This document shows positions 23,576 through 32,480 of a DNA stretch of 64,000 nucleotides, piece after piece. Source of the DNA: CAZBAF01 sp964490245. Lineage in GTDB: Bacteria; Patescibacteriota; Saccharimonadia; Saccharimonadales; JACDBH01. Numbering within the stretch: the first letter of the stretch is position 1; every line of letters starts with the position of its first letter. Location of the stretch: the NCBI GenBank assembly GCA_964490245.1, contig CAZBAF010000001.1:147613-211612 (forward strand), in the 5' to 3' direction. The notes beneath the pieces were generated by a model that saw only the letters and a list, made by a program, of their open reading frames with translations, did no database searches and was not told the origin of the DNA. Position numbers and translations under genes: made by a program.

Positions 23576-25489
23576 ATGGAGAGAATGATCAACAGCCAGG
23601 CGCCGGAGGAGGCTATTTTTGCCGCGAACCCCAAAAGCCCGGACAAAGAAACTGTTTTACGGCGGGTGTCGGCAACGCTTGACGCAATTGAGTTTGAACC
23701 GCTTTTTGATGATATCAGCCTTAAGCAGGTGCAGCCGTTCAAGGCCGAATCCGAAGCCGACGGAGTCTCAGTAGATTTTGAACAAACGTACGCCAAGCTA
23801 CGTGCCCGCTCAGAAGCTCCGCGCGAAGGTATAACGGTCGGACTGGGATCATTCGAAGGGAATAAAGCGCTCACTATAGCCGCAAACTGGGGCGTGCGGG
23901 GCGCTGCAACCGGCGAGATAGAAGGCGCTGCCATAGTAGAAGGATTCAGGTTCGCAACTGAACGCAAATTACCGGTTGTCCTGATAGGGGCATCAGCCGG
24001 CATGGACCAACAGCAGGCCGCTAACGCACTGCTACAAATGCCGCGCATGGCCGCTGCAATGTCACTGCACCGCGAAATTACCAACCAGCCATATATATCC
24101 ATCATGGCCGGTCCAACGTACGGCGGCACCTCTGCCAGCATCGCCATGGAAGGGCACTTCAATGTAGCTGTTAATCCAGGCACACCAACCGCCTTTACCG
24201 GTCCGGAAATCGTCAAGCATGTAGCGAACAACATCCTGCATGACCCATCAGCCGCAGTCAAGCCTATCGACCAAAGCGCAATCTTTAATATGATGAACGG
24301 CAATGGCGTAGACGGCATTATTAAAGAAGAAGAAATCGTGCCTGTTGTCGGCAAGTTGCTATCTATCCTGAGCGGCGAGAAAGAAGAGCATGGTAAGCAC
24401 AATATTACTAGCCGTATTCGCGAAAAGATTACCGACATCATGCCCAGGCAGCTCGCCATTAAACCGCGTGAATATTCAAAACAGTACCCCGGTGTCGTGA
24501 CCGGCCCCAGTCAGCTTCGGTCTTTAAATGAAGCCATCTACCATCACACACCAGTGCGCCACTCCAAAGGTGAAAAGGGCAGGTTTATTATTCCCGCCAA
24601 ATCCAAAACAGAAGTCCCTGAAGATCCCGCGCAAAGATGGGCGCAAAACTTTGAATCCCATATCAAAACTGGCGAGCTGACGCACATCGATACCATGACC
24701 ATTCTGCAGTATGGCTTTGATGACTTTGTGCTGATGCGCAACCCATATGAACACCGCGGCCGGCTGTGCTTTGACAGTATTGTCACCGCCTACGCCAGTG
24801 TAGATGGGCAGCCAGTGGTGATTATCGGCCAACAGCCGGATTTTGAGATAGGGAATGACCAGCAGTTATTAAGACGCTATGCTGAACCGGGACCAAAGGA
24901 CTGGCGCCGTGCAACCGAAGCAGTGCAGCGCGCAAATTGGCTCGATATTCCGATCATCACGCTGCTTGATTCACCCGGTGCCAAATCCGACAGATGGGCG
25001 GACAGAGATGGCCAGTCAAAGGCTATGAGCGAAACCTTAGTTGCAGTCAACAGTTCAAAGGTGCCGGCACTAACTTATGTTATTGGCGCTGCCGGCAGCG
25101 GCGGGGCAATTTGCGGACTGTCTCTATTCCCTAAACCGCAGGCTTTGGAAACTGCCAATATTGTGGTCGCATCGCCTTTGGCATCTGCCCTTATTCTAAA
25201 GGGCGCACAGCGCATAGAAAAAACCGGACCGCCCAGCCTGCAGCTTGTTCAGTCAATGCTGGACGCAATGAGATCCGGTGCAGAGGCATGGCACGGCGAG
25301 AACTCAATCTTCCGCGGTATTATTAAGACCGATCCCAATCCGCTTAAGACAACCGAACACCTGATGCAGGCCATCCGCGAAGACCTGGCTACTTACGGCA
25401 GATACACGCCGGAACAATTACGCCAGGGCAGGCTGGGCGCACTCGCCGCCACCAGCAGCAATGTCGAAATTACCTACCGCGCAAAATAA
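23576..25489 (+). CDS. Fused acyl-CoA carboxylase carboxyltransferase (AccD-AccA-like), no Zn ribbon
   Basis: The 637-residue product consists of two crotonase-fold halves. The first (about 80-250) has ITVGLGSFEGNKALTIAANW, LPVVLIGASAGMDQQQAA and SIMAGPTYGGTSASIAM, as in the beta subunit. The second (about 380-600) has WLDIPIITLLDSPGAKSDRW and YVIGAAGSGGAICGLSL, as in the alpha subunit. The enzyme would transfer CO2 from carboxybiotin to an acyl-CoA. No biotin carboxylase, carrier protein or fatty-acid synthesis genes are nearby. The N-terminal 75 residues carry no Cys4 zinc ribbon. Confidence 0.88.
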   Translation: MERMINSQAPEEAIFAANPKSPDKETVLRRVSATLDAIEFEPLFDDISLKQVQPFKAESEADGVSVDFEQTYAKLRARSEAPREGITVGLGSFEGNKALTIAANWGVRGAATGEIEGAAIVEGFRFATERKLPVVLIGASAGMDQQQAANALLQMPRMAAAMSLHREITNQPYISIMAGPTYGGTSASIAMEGHFNVAVNPGTPTAFTGPEIVKHVANNILHDPSAAVKPIDQSAIFNMMNGNGVDGIIKEEEIVPVVGKLLSILSGEKEEHGKHNITSRIREKITDIMPRQLAIKPREYSKQYPGVVTGPSQLRSLNEAIYHHTPVRHSKGEKGRFIIPAKSKTEVPEDPAQRWAQNFESHIKTGELTHIDTMTILQYGFDDFVLMRNPYEHRGRLCFDSIVTAYASVDGQPVVIIGQQPDFEIGNDQQLLRRYAEPGPKDWRRATEAVQRANWLDIPIITLLDSPGAKSDRWADRDGQSKAMSETLVAVNSSKVPALTYVIGAAGSGGAICGLSLFPKPQALETANIVVASPLASALILKGAQRIEKTGPPSLQLVQSMLDAMRSGAEAWHGENSIFRGIIKTDPNPLKTTEHLMQAIREDLATYGRYTPEQLRQGRLGALAATSSNVEITYRAK

Positions 25490-25541
25490 CCAAAGCTAAA
25501 TTTGAGCATCTGATGAGCTCATAACTAAGAGTCGTATGGTT

Positions 25542-26099
25542 TTATGGCGCAGCCACCACTGCGACAACAATACCGATCAGCAAAACTGCGTATTCAAAAA
25601 TTCCAAAGGGATGAGGCCTTAGGTAAATGTGCCGTACCCAATCCGGATGTCTATATTTTCGTATCATCTTGTCGCGCTCTGCGTCATTCCAGGAATAAAA
25701 TCGCTTCTTGGGCATGCTTTTGTTGTTCGGTGTCTTTGCCTGAAATAAAAACAGATAGGAGTTTTTCTTAAAAGGGTAGAGCCATTTTAACCCAAAGCCA
25801 ATGCCAACACTATCGTGCAAAAAATGCGCCAGCGCACCTAGTGCAAAAAGCAGCCCCAGCTCAGGACTAAAGATCAGTCCCAGCACGCCTACAGCAGGAG
25901 TAAACAGAAGCGGGTAGTGCAGCAGATCGCGGTGGCTCGAATCAGGCAAACGCCGCTTGCGCAGCCATGCCCAGATATAATCGAGATCAGGCAAAAGCGT
26001 TGCCGCAATCCCAAGCCCCAGGCTCGGGGCATATCCAAGCGAGGTATGTACGCCAAACAGCGCACCCAGTATCAGTCCTACTCCTATATCAAGCGGCAT
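25542..26099 (-). CDS. DUF457-like integral membrane metal-dependent hydrolase
   Basis: The 185-residue product has about four membrane segments and conserved acidic/His motifs: LLPDLDYIWAWL, SSHRDLLHYPLLF and LAHFLHDSVGIGF. This D-x-D, HR-x-x-x-H and H-x-x-x-D set is that of YdjM/DUF457-type membrane hydrolases. The C-terminus carries a charged loop (KKRFYSWNDAERDKMIRKY) and a last span. A TATAGT lies six bases before the ATG, suggesting leaderless translation. Confidence 0.75.
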   Translation of the reverse strand: MPLDIGVGLILGALFGVHTSLGYAPSLGLGIAATLLPDLDYIWAWLRKRRLPDSSHRDLLHYPLLFTPAVGVLGLIFSPELGLLFALGALAHFLHDSVGIGFGLKWLYPFKKNSYLFLFQAKTPNNKSMPKKRFYSWNDAERDKMIRKYRHPDWVRHIYLRPHPFGIFEYAVLLIGIVVAVVAAP

Positions 26100-26148
26100 G
26101 AGTTAACTATAGCAAAAGACTCCGATAGGCATATGCCGGAATGCCTTA

Positions 26149-26225
26149 TGGCAGGGGAGACAGGATTCGAACCTGCGGCCCTCGGTTTTGGAGACCGATG
26201 CTCTGACCAGCTGAGCTACTCCCCT
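26149..26225 (-). tRNA. tRNA-Trp(CCA)
   Basis: Acceptor AGGGGAG / CTCCCCT, D-arm AGCTCAGCTGGTCAGAGC, anticodon stem TCGGT / ACCGA with loop CTCCAAA (anticodon CCA), T-arm GCAGG TTCGAAT CCTGT, discriminator G and encoded CCA. All arms are canonical. Confidence 0.95.
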
Positions 26226-26455
26226 TTGTCGCAATGTGGTAGTGCGGTTTCTGTATTGCCGGCAAAACAAGATTGTCCGGCAATATTTGAAACCTCAATA
26301 AGCTTGTGCCTCTCAAAATCCCAAACAGCGGACAAGCCGCCTGGTTTGGTATTTTGTTTTTCTGCAAGAAGACAAAACAATCATAACCTATCTCTGTTAA
26401 TTTGTCATCTTCCAGATGGGCTGGATTTTATCTTTTGACCTTCCTGTTATAGAAT

Positions 26456-27124
26456 ATGCTACGTATGGACAAAATTGTGCCGAGCCAGCCGGTCTTAGTG
26501 TTGCTGTATGGATTCCCGGGGGCGGGCAAGACATATTTTGCACGCCAGTTCAGCGAAGCGATTCAGATTGCTCATCTCGAGCAGGACCGGATCAGATATG
26601 AGCTGTTCCAGCAGCCTCGCTTTTCAAAGCAGGAGAATGCAGCGTTGGGCCGGATTCAGGAATACATGGCAAACGAATTTTTGAACGCCGGCATCAGCGT
26701 TATTCTGGATATGAACGCCATGCGCATCAGTCAGCGCCGGGCGCTGCGCGAAATGGCCCGCCGCAGCAAAGCCGCCACGCTGGTGGTATGGTTTCAGATT
26801 GATCCGGACACCGCTTTTATCCGCAATCATAAGCGCGACCGCCGCAAGAATGACGACCGTTTTGCCGTCGGCTATGACGAAAACGCCTTTCGCCAATTGG
26901 CGTCGTACATGCAGCACCCCGAACCGACCGAAGATTTTGTGGTGGTCAGCGGCAAGCACAGCTTTGCCGGCCAGATGAGTACCGTTATCAAAAAACTGGC
27001 TGACATGCGCGTCATCAAAACCACAGCCGCCGCCCACAAAATGATCAGGCCCGAGCTGGTCAATCTGGTTCCGCCGCCGCCTGCACCCGGCCGGCCGCAT
27101 CGGCGCAATATCGTACTGCGCTAA
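26456..27124 (+). CDS. P-loop AAA/kinase-like ATP-binding protein
   Basis: The 222-residue product has Walker A LLYGFPGAGKTYFARQF (residues about 13-25), EQDRIRYELF as adenylate-kinase-like substrate part, a Walker-B-like ISVILDMNAMRISQRRALRE, and a lid-like KRDRRKNDDRFAVGYDENAF. This is the pattern of small polynucleotide- or nucleoside-kinase-like ATPases. The last 40 residues are Pro/Arg-rich (PPPPAPGRPHRRN). Two ATGs (26456, 26465) are possible. A TATAGAAT directly abuts the start. Confidence 0.8.
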   Translation: MLRMDKIVPSQPVLVLLYGFPGAGKTYFARQFSEAIQIAHLEQDRIRYELFQQPRFSKQENAALGRIQEYMANEFLNAGISVILDMNAMRISQRRALREMARRSKAATLVVWFQIDPDTAFIRNHKRDRRKNDDRFAVGYDENAFRQLASYMQHPEPTEDFVVVSGKHSFAGQMSTVIKKLADMRVIKTTAAAHKMIRPELVNLVPPPPAPGRPHRRNIVLR

Positions 27125-27255
27125 TAAAGAATTTGACATTGTCTATTCCTCAATTCCCAAAATTCTACATTTGCCATTCTGGCAGACATGCTTGCGGACA
27201 ATGTAAAATGATACTTGATACATTAATGAAAAATGTAAAATGTTAAGCGACCTCT
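27125..27255. repeat. AT-rich degenerate heptamer repeat spacer
   Basis: Low-complexity sequence built from variants of AATGTAAAATG and CATTAATGAAAAATG, partly self-complementary (CATTGTC...GACAATG). Similar spacers lie at 37738-37860 and 42345-42455. Confidence 0.4.
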
Positions 27256-27966
27256 ATGGCTCAAAGAACCGTTGAAATACCAGAGATCGGCACCGTAACG
27301 CTAATCAAGCGCCGCGGCAACACCAATATCCGCCTGAGCTTTGCACGCGACGGCTCGATCCGCGTCAGCCTGCCGTATTGGGTACCGTATCAGTCGGGTG
27401 TCAGCTTTGCACTACAGCGCAAAGACTGGATAGACGAGCACCGGCCGGATAAACCGGCGCTGCTGCACAGCCGTGCCCGAATCGGCAAGGCTCACCGTCT
27501 GGCCATCGAACAGAGGATAGAAAGCCAGGGCGTGCGGGTAACGGTCAGGCAAAACGTGATTAACGTGCTGTGTCCGGTGGATACGCCCGTCACCCATGCC
27601 AGCGTCCAAAAGGCCGCCGAACGCGGCGCGCACAAGGCGCTCAAGGTCGAGGCCGACCGCCTGCTGCCGCAGCGGCTGGAGCAGCTGGCCCGCCAGCACC
27701 ACTTTACCTATCATTCGGTCACCACCAAACGGCTCAGTTCACGCTGGGGCAGCTGCAGTCAGCTGAAAGAGATTGTACTTAATATCTATCTGATGCAGTT
27801 ACCCTGGGAGTTGATTGATTATGTCATCCTGCATGAACTGACCCACACCGAACACCTTAATCACAGCGCCCAGTTCTGGCAACGGCTTGAGCAGGCGCTG
27901 CCTAACGCCCGGGCTTTACGTAAACAAATCCGCCAGCACCGTACGAACGTAGTGGCGCTGGACTAG
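27256..27966 (+). CDS. YgjP/DUF45-type zinc metallopeptidase
   Basis: The 236-residue product has a basic beta-rich N-terminal half and the family core: TTKRLSSRWGSCSQLKEIVL, NIYLMQLPWELIDYVILHEL, THTEHLNHSAQFWQRLEQAL. HELTHTEHLNHS contains the HExxH zinc motif variant (H-E-L-T-H) and the third His. These SprT-like proteins often pair with type I restriction genes or DNA-protein crosslink repair; here it stands alone. It ends overlapping the stop of the convergent histidine kinase. Confidence 0.87.
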   Translation: MAQRTVEIPEIGTVTLIKRRGNTNIRLSFARDGSIRVSLPYWVPYQSGVSFALQRKDWIDEHRPDKPALLHSRARIGKAHRLAIEQRIESQGVRVTVRQNVINVLCPVDTPVTHASVQKAAERGAHKALKVEADRLLPQRLEQLARQHHFTYHSVTTKRLSSRWGSCSQLKEIVLNIYLMQLPWELIDYVILHELTHTEHLNHSAQFWQRLEQALPNARALRKQIRQHRTNVVALD

Positions 27967-29111
27967 GCCGGCACAGCAGAACTGCCCGGAGCCTGAGTAA
28001 GCTCGTTCATATTTGGGATAAAAATAGTAAAGGTTGAACCCTTGTTCAGTGCGCTTTCTACATCAATCTTGGCGCCGATCAGTTTGGCCAGCTTGCGGGT
28101 GACATACAGGCCCAGGCCAGTGCCGCTGTTCTGGCGCGTGCGGAAATCCTCGGACCGGAAAAACTTCTGAAAAATCTGTTCCTGATCCGGCTTACTGATA
28201 CCGATACCAGTATCGCTGACCGTAAACACCACTCCGCCGGCCGCCGGCCTGGCCCCCAGTGTAATGCTGCCTTGCTCGGTGTATTTGATGGAGTTAGTGA
28301 TAAAGTTCTGTAGTATTTCGCGCACATACAGCGAGCTCGAGTTAAGCAGCTCCAGCCCGGGATCAATATCGGTAAACAGCTGCAGATTTTTCTTCTCGAT
28401 GCTGGGACGGTAATTTTGCGCTAGACTGGTCAGCAGCTGATGCACATTAATAGAGACAAAGCTGGTGCTCAACACACCGTTCTCGGCCCGTGACAGCGTT
28501 GACAGATCGTTAATCAGGCTGCTCAAAAAAAGTATCTGGTCATGTGCCTGCTGCACGGTGGTGCGGACTTTTTCAAGATCGCCGCCCCGGTCGATAGTGA
28601 TGATCGAGTTGCTGAGATTGCCCTCGGCAATGGTCACCGGCGTGCGCAGCTCGTGGCTGACCACGCTGATAAACTCATTACGCTCTTCCTCCAGCGACTT
28701 TTCGTGCGTGATATCGCGCACCAGAATCACAAAACCACCCTTATCGCCACTGCCATAACTGGGCTTAACAGGCGAAATACTGACGTACACATTAATCAGA
28801 CTGCCGTCCTTGTAACGCAGCAGGTAATCACGCGATACCACTTGGGTCTTGGTCTCTATCACCAGACGCGTGCCGTCAATTGGCTGCTCGTGCGCATCCA
28901 GCAGCTTTAACATATTGCCGATATAGATACCCTCAAGATCGGTGTTGGAATCAAGAATGTTCAGGGCAGCGCCGTTACACATCATAATCTTGCCATGCGG
29001 GTCAGTGGCAATCACGCCGTCAACCATGCTGTTTATCAGGGCACGCAGCTGCTGGTGCTCAATATTGATCACTTCCTGCTCTTTGGCAGACAGCGTGTAG
29101 TCTTTATCCAT
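27963..29111 (-). CDS. PAS-domain sensor histidine kinase
   Basis: The 382-residue product has no membrane span. A PAS domain (about 22-135: INSMVDGVIATDPHGKIMMC, KDGSLINVYVSISPV) precedes the dimerisation helix with VVSHELRTPVTIAEG (phospho-His) and a complete ATPase domain: NFITNSIKYTEQGS (N box), VSDTGIGISKPDQ (G1) and GTGLGLYVTRKLAKLIGA (G2). It should autophosphorylate in response to a cytoplasmic signal. No response regulator is adjacent, so it is an orphan in this window. A TATAAT lies 11 bases before the start. Confidence 0.92.
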   Translation of the reverse strand: MDKDYTLSAKEQEVINIEHQQLRALINSMVDGVIATDPHGKIMMCNGAALNILDSNTDLEGIYIGNMLKLLDAHEQPIDGTRLVIETKTQVVSRDYLLRYKDGSLINVYVSISPVKPSYGSGDKGGFVILVRDITHEKSLEEERNEFISVVSHELRTPVTIAEGNLSNSIITIDRGGDLEKVRTTVQQAHDQILFLSSLINDLSTLSRAENGVLSTSFVSINVHQLLTSLAQNYRPSIEKKNLQLFTDIDPGLELLNSSSLYVREILQNFITNSIKYTEQGSITLGARPAAGGVVFTVSDTGIGISKPDQEQIFQKFFRSEDFRTRQNSGTGLGLYVTRKLAKLIGAKIDVESALNKGSTFTIFIPNMNELTQAPGSSAVPA

Positions 29112-29116
29112 AACTT

Positions 29117-30655
29117 TTATGTATTATAGCCTAAAGCGTTTTGTTTGCGGTCGATATCGGGAAGTTTTTTGTAGGTTTTCATGACCGGTATACAGATATT
29201 GCGGTCTTTCCACTGCACAGTGCCGAACTCGTAGCGCAGCATCGAGACGTGCAGCAACAGCAAATCAGTCAATACGGCCGCCGGCAGAAGCGTCAGAGGC
29301 AGTATGTAGTTATGCGGGCTCCAGGCCTCCAGCACGCGAAAATGCACATACAACAGGGCGCAAGCGGTCATACCGGCAATAAGCCAGATGTGCTCGAGAT
29401 CAATAAAGAACCCGGTCACAAAAAGCGCCAGCGGCAGCGCCAAGAACCACAGTTCGGCAAGGGTGATAAGCAGCACGTTCTCGGGGCGCTTGCGCGTCTG
29501 GGGATAACGCACCCGCACGCCCAGCTGCCACTGCGCATCCAGCCGCTTGGCCGTACCAACCGACAGTCGGGGGCCGGCACGCATAAAACTGTAATGATCG
29601 GTACGAGCCAGCTCGCGGGCCAGGTAGCCCTCCGGTACGACCGCATTATTAACCGCCTTAAAACCGCCCAGCTCCAGCAGGGCCTTACGCTCGATCATCC
29701 AGCACGAGCTGAGTACCGGCGGCCGGTTGAACAGACGGCGGGGCAACACCAGCTCCCAGCCGTAGCGCATGGGCTGCACCAGGCCGGCATGTTCACGCAC
29801 CTGCAAACCCTGCGGCATCACCGACAGCATGCGCTTGCGCCTGGACTTAAGCGTGCCGACCAGGCTGCGGATCGCCTGTGCATCAAAGCGCACGTCCACA
29901 CCGCAAAACAATAACAGCTCGCCGCTGGCGGCTTCGGCCAGCTGCTGATAGGCCTGATTTTTAGCCAGCCAGCCCTTGCGCGGCGGTTCACCCGCAATAA
30001 AACGCACGCCAGACTGGGCAAAACCTTTAATAATCTCTGATGTCTTATCCTGCGAGCAGTCGTCCAGCACCAGCACCTCCAGCTTGGGGTAATCGCTGGC
30101 CAACACTGACTCCAGGCAGGCCGGCAGATCGGCAGTTTCATTGCGGGCCGGTATACAGACACTGACCGTAGGCAGCTCGCCATCCGGCGTGTACTGGTCG
30201 CTGGGCCGCAAAGAGGATTTTTTAAGATTCCGATAGGTCGAAAGCACCAGCAGCAGACTGACCGGCAATGCCGCCAGCGACAAATACTGCAACCACTCCC
30301 AGGCAGTCCAATGCAGCCGGCCGGCACCGTACCACAACCCCACAGCAACCAGCTGCAGGCCCGCCAGCGCCAGTGTCGAGCGGCGCGTTACCGTCAAAAG
30401 CCGGCGCTCATGCATGCGCCCGGTCAAGACCCGCGCTGCACTGACAAGCCGATACAGCGCCACAAACGCTACCAGGCCGGTCGCAATATGCGCGTCCTGC
30501 GCCACAAACAACACGGCGGCAAACACCGTCAATATAAATGAAGTCCCGTAGCCCAACGCACGCACCATGCGGTTGCGCAGCAGTACAGACAGTAGTTCGA
30601 TCAGTAACCCGGCCAGGCCCACAAGAAGGGCAACGGCCACAGGGTCGTATAGCAT
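29117..30655 (-). CDS. Membrane glycosyltransferase family 2
   Basis: The 512-residue product has about three N-terminal membrane spans (VALLVGLAGLLIELLSVLL, SFILTVFAAVLFVA, YLSLAALPVSLLLVLST), a GT2 catalytic domain (about 162-370) and three C-terminal spans. Catalytic motifs are VSVCIPARNETADLPACLES, VLVLDDCSQDKTSE (Asp-Asp), FCGVDVRFDAQAI (DxD-like) and VVPEGYLAREL. The arrangement resembles carotenoid/lipid glycosyltransferases of the CrtQ type or polysaccharide synthases. Acceptor unknown. A TATAGT six bases upstream of ATG suggests a leaderless start. Confidence 0.85.
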   Translation of the reverse strand: MLYDPVAVALLVGLAGLLIELLSVLLRNRMVRALGYGTSFILTVFAAVLFVAQDAHIATGLVAFVALYRLVSAARVLTGRMHERRLLTVTRRSTLALAGLQLVAVGLWYGAGRLHWTAWEWLQYLSLAALPVSLLLVLSTYRNLKKSSLRPSDQYTPDGELPTVSVCIPARNETADLPACLESVLASDYPKLEVLVLDDCSQDKTSEIIKGFAQSGVRFIAGEPPRKGWLAKNQAYQQLAEAASGELLLFCGVDVRFDAQAIRSLVGTLKSRRKRMLSVMPQGLQVREHAGLVQPMRYGWELVLPRRLFNRPPVLSSCWMIERKALLELGGFKAVNNAVVPEGYLARELARTDHYSFMRAGPRLSVGTAKRLDAQWQLGVRVRYPQTRKRPENVLLITLAELWFLALPLALFVTGFFIDLEHIWLIAGMTACALLYVHFRVLEAWSPHNYILPLTLLPAAVLTDLLLLHVSMLRYEFGTVQWKDRNICIPVMKTYKKLPDIDRKQNALGYNT

Positions 30656-30719
30656 GGTTAAACTATAGCATAAGGGGTTTTAGCTTTAATATCTCCTGTA
30701 TCAGGAAATGGATTGTTCT

Positions 30720-30940
30720 TCAGACGAAGAACCAAGTCACTACTTTTCTGTACAGACAGAAAAGTAGCCAAAAGAGCTCGGGCGGCTTCGCCGCCTATTC
30801 CAACTACTATCTACTAACTACCATCTACTTAGTTAACTCTCTCTGCACTTCGCACTCCTCACTTCTAGTCACTGGTCACTAATCACTGACCACTAAACAC
30901 TAAACACTAATAACTAATCACTTCTTAGTCATCAACAGGG
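30720..30940. repeat. Dispersed composite repeat, short copy
   Basis: Hairpin CTTTTCTGT-ACAG-ACAGAAAAG, a hairpin GGCGGC-TTC-GCCGCC, then about 130 bases of degenerate CACTAA-type short units starting TATTCCAACTACTATCTACT. The last part is almost identical to 48345-48465, and the first hairpin has a counterpart at 48028-48060. The surrounding gap (30656-31187) holds no other gene. Confidence 0.75.
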
Positions 30941-30948
30941 GTAGGGTA

Positions 30949-30977
30949 TTGACAATACTTTTAAAGTATGCTACAAT
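30949..30977 (+). promoter_or_regulatory. secE-nusG promoter P1
   Basis: TTGACA, 17-base spacer, TACAAT. Best consensus promoter in the region, about 210 bases before secE. Confidence 0.75.
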
Positions 30978-31084
30978 GAGAGGATAGGGACGAATGATAT
31001 GCTCGCTTTGATGCTTTGGCCAGAGAAAGAACATAAAAGCGCTTATTCCGTTATTAAAAGAAGTTACTAAGTACTGTCTGTTTC

Positions 31085-31150
31085 TTGACCTCAAGAAAAA
31101 AAGGGAGTATATTGACACCTGAGCAGCTTACTCTATAGTAAGCTCTTTTT
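31085..31150 (+). promoter_or_regulatory. Promoter P2 with attenuator-like terminator before secE
   Basis: TTGACC, 17-base spacer, TATATT (31108-31113), then a hairpin AGCTTACT (31125-31132) / AGTAAGCT (31137-31144) and CTTTTT. The terminator stands 40 bases before the start, so read-through must be controlled. Confidence 0.65.
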
Positions 31151-31187
31151 AATTTATAGATCCGCCGGGGGCGGTCAGGGGAGCAAG

Positions 31188-31610
31188 GTGGCAGACAATA
31201 AGCCAAAAGCCGGTCGCAAGCCGCGCATACGCAAAACCGAAACAGTGCGCGAACGCGCCGCACGCCAAAGTGCAAAAGCCGAAGCCAAAGCAGGCAAGAC
31301 ACCAAAACGCCGGGTCCGCCGGGCAGCGGCCAAAGTGGCGCGGCCGCTCAGCAAGCCGGCCCGCATTATCAGCTGGCCTTTCCGTCTGCGTCCCGTACGC
31401 TTTGTCGGGCGTATTTTAGGACGAATACTGTGGCCAAAATACTTCCGCAACTCGTGGAAAGAACTCCGGCAGGTCACCTGGCCATCACGGCGCGACACCT
31501 GGAAACTGACACTGGCAGTGCTGGTTTTTGCGGTTGTATTTGGCCTGGCCGCAGCCGGTACCGACTGGGTTTTGAATAAAGTGATACAAAGGATTGTCTT
31601 TAGGGCATAG
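31188..31610 (+). CDS. secE: Preprotein translocase subunit SecE with basic extension
   Basis: The 140-residue product starts at GTG after GGGGAGCAAG. The SecE core lies at the C-terminus: NSWKELRQVTWPSRRDTWK followed by the single span LTLAVLVFAVVFGLAAAG. The first 85 residues are an unusual Lys/Arg/Ala-rich extension (KPKAGRKPRIRKTETVRERA), making it about twice normal size. It spans the cytoplasmic membrane in the SecYEG channel. nusG follows ten bases later, the classical order. Confidence 0.93.
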   Translation: MADNKPKAGRKPRIRKTETVRERAARQSAKAEAKAGKTPKRRVRRAAAKVARPLSKPARIISWPFRLRPVRFVGRILGRILWPKYFRNSWKELRQVTWPSRRDTWKLTLAVLVFAVVFGLAAAGTDWVLNKVIQRIVFRA

Positions 31611-31619
31611 GAGCAAAGC

Positions 31620-32162
31620 ATGAGCAAACGTTACGATACCAGCAAACAGTGGTACGCCATCCATACCTATAGCGGGTACGAAGAAAAGGTGGCCGAAAGC
31701 ATCCGCCAGCGTGCGGAATCTTTGGACATGAAGGACAAAATCCATCAGGTGCTTGTCCCCAAAGAAAAAATGATCGAAATCAAAAACGGCAAGCGCAAGG
31801 TGGTTGAGAAGCGCATCTTCCAGGGCTATGTACTAGTGCAGATGAAACTGACCGAAGACGCCTGGTACATCGTACGCAACACGCCCAGCGTGACCGGCTT
31901 TGTCGGCACCGGCACCGAGCCAACCCCTGTCAGCACCGAAGAAATTGAAAAAATCATGAAGCGCATGGGCCGCGAAGATCCCAAGCACAAGATTGACTTT
32001 ACCGTGGGCGAAGTTGTCAGCATCACTGACGGGCCGTTCAAGGGCTTTGACGGCGCAATCAACGAGATTGATGAACAAAAGGGCAAGCTGAAGGTGCTAG
32101 TCAATATGTTCGGCCGCGAAACACCGGTCGAGCTGGACAGCCTGCAAGTAAAACGGGTGTAA
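31620..32162 (+). CDS. nusG: Transcription termination/antitermination factor NusG
   Basis: The 180-residue product has the NGN domain (KQWYAIHTYSGYEEKVAESI, RIFQGYVLVQMKLTEDAWY, IVRNTPSVTGFVG) and a C-terminal KOW domain (VGEVVSITDGPFKGFDGAIN). It binds RNA polymerase and links it to ribosomes. AGGAGC lies eight bases before the ATG. Length is normal. Confidence 0.97.
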   Translation: MSKRYDTSKQWYAIHTYSGYEEKVAESIRQRAESLDMKDKIHQVLVPKEKMIEIKNGKRKVVEKRIFQGYVLVQMKLTEDAWYIVRNTPSVTGFVGTGTEPTPVSTEEIEKIMKRMGREDPKHKIDFTVGEVVSITDGPFKGFDGAINEIDEQKGKLKVLVNMFGRETPVELDSLQVKRV

Positions 32163-32166
32163 TGCT

Positions 32167-32475
32167 GTGCGCTATCCTGAACATTGGTCTTTTTCAGACG
32201 AGGATATGCAAAAATTAAACGAAGCTGGTATTTCACCGATTCAGTTTCCAGCCGCGAACAGAGCGCTTGAACTTTTTGCCGTGGCCCCTGTCGGTATACT
32301 TTTTGGCGCGTTAGAATCGCTGACAAGAAGCAGCCCGCTAAGCGCCCTGGGCTGCATATCCGTCTCTTTGGTTGCCTTAAAAGGCTCTTGGAATAATGCA
32401 GAGATAGCTATCCGCGCAGCCGTAGACGAATACAACCAACGTTTTCCTGAAGAAAGCCAGGATACCGCAGCGTAA
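32167..32475 (+). CDS. Small membrane protein, paralogue a
   Basis: The 102-residue product starts at GTG right after nusG. It has a short soluble N-terminus (FSDEDMQKLNEAGISPIQFP), two hydrophobic segments (LELFAVAPVGILFGALES and SPLSALGCISVSLVAL) and the tail AIRAAVDEYNQRFPEE. The tail and the span layout match the next gene (RAAIEEYNRRQTD), so the two are tandem paralogues. Function unknown. Confidence 0.6.
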   Translation: MRYPEHWSFSDEDMQKLNEAGISPIQFPAANRALELFAVAPVGILFGALESLTRSSPLSALGCISVSLVALKGSWNNAEIAIRAAVDEYNQRFPEESQDTAA

Positions 32476-32480
32476 AACCA

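Noticed and set aside
23515..24459. 314-codon antisense frame over the carboxyltransferase gene
   Set aside because: The plus-strand frame shows clear crotonase motifs; the antisense product has no domain and reflects codon bias in GC-rich DNA.
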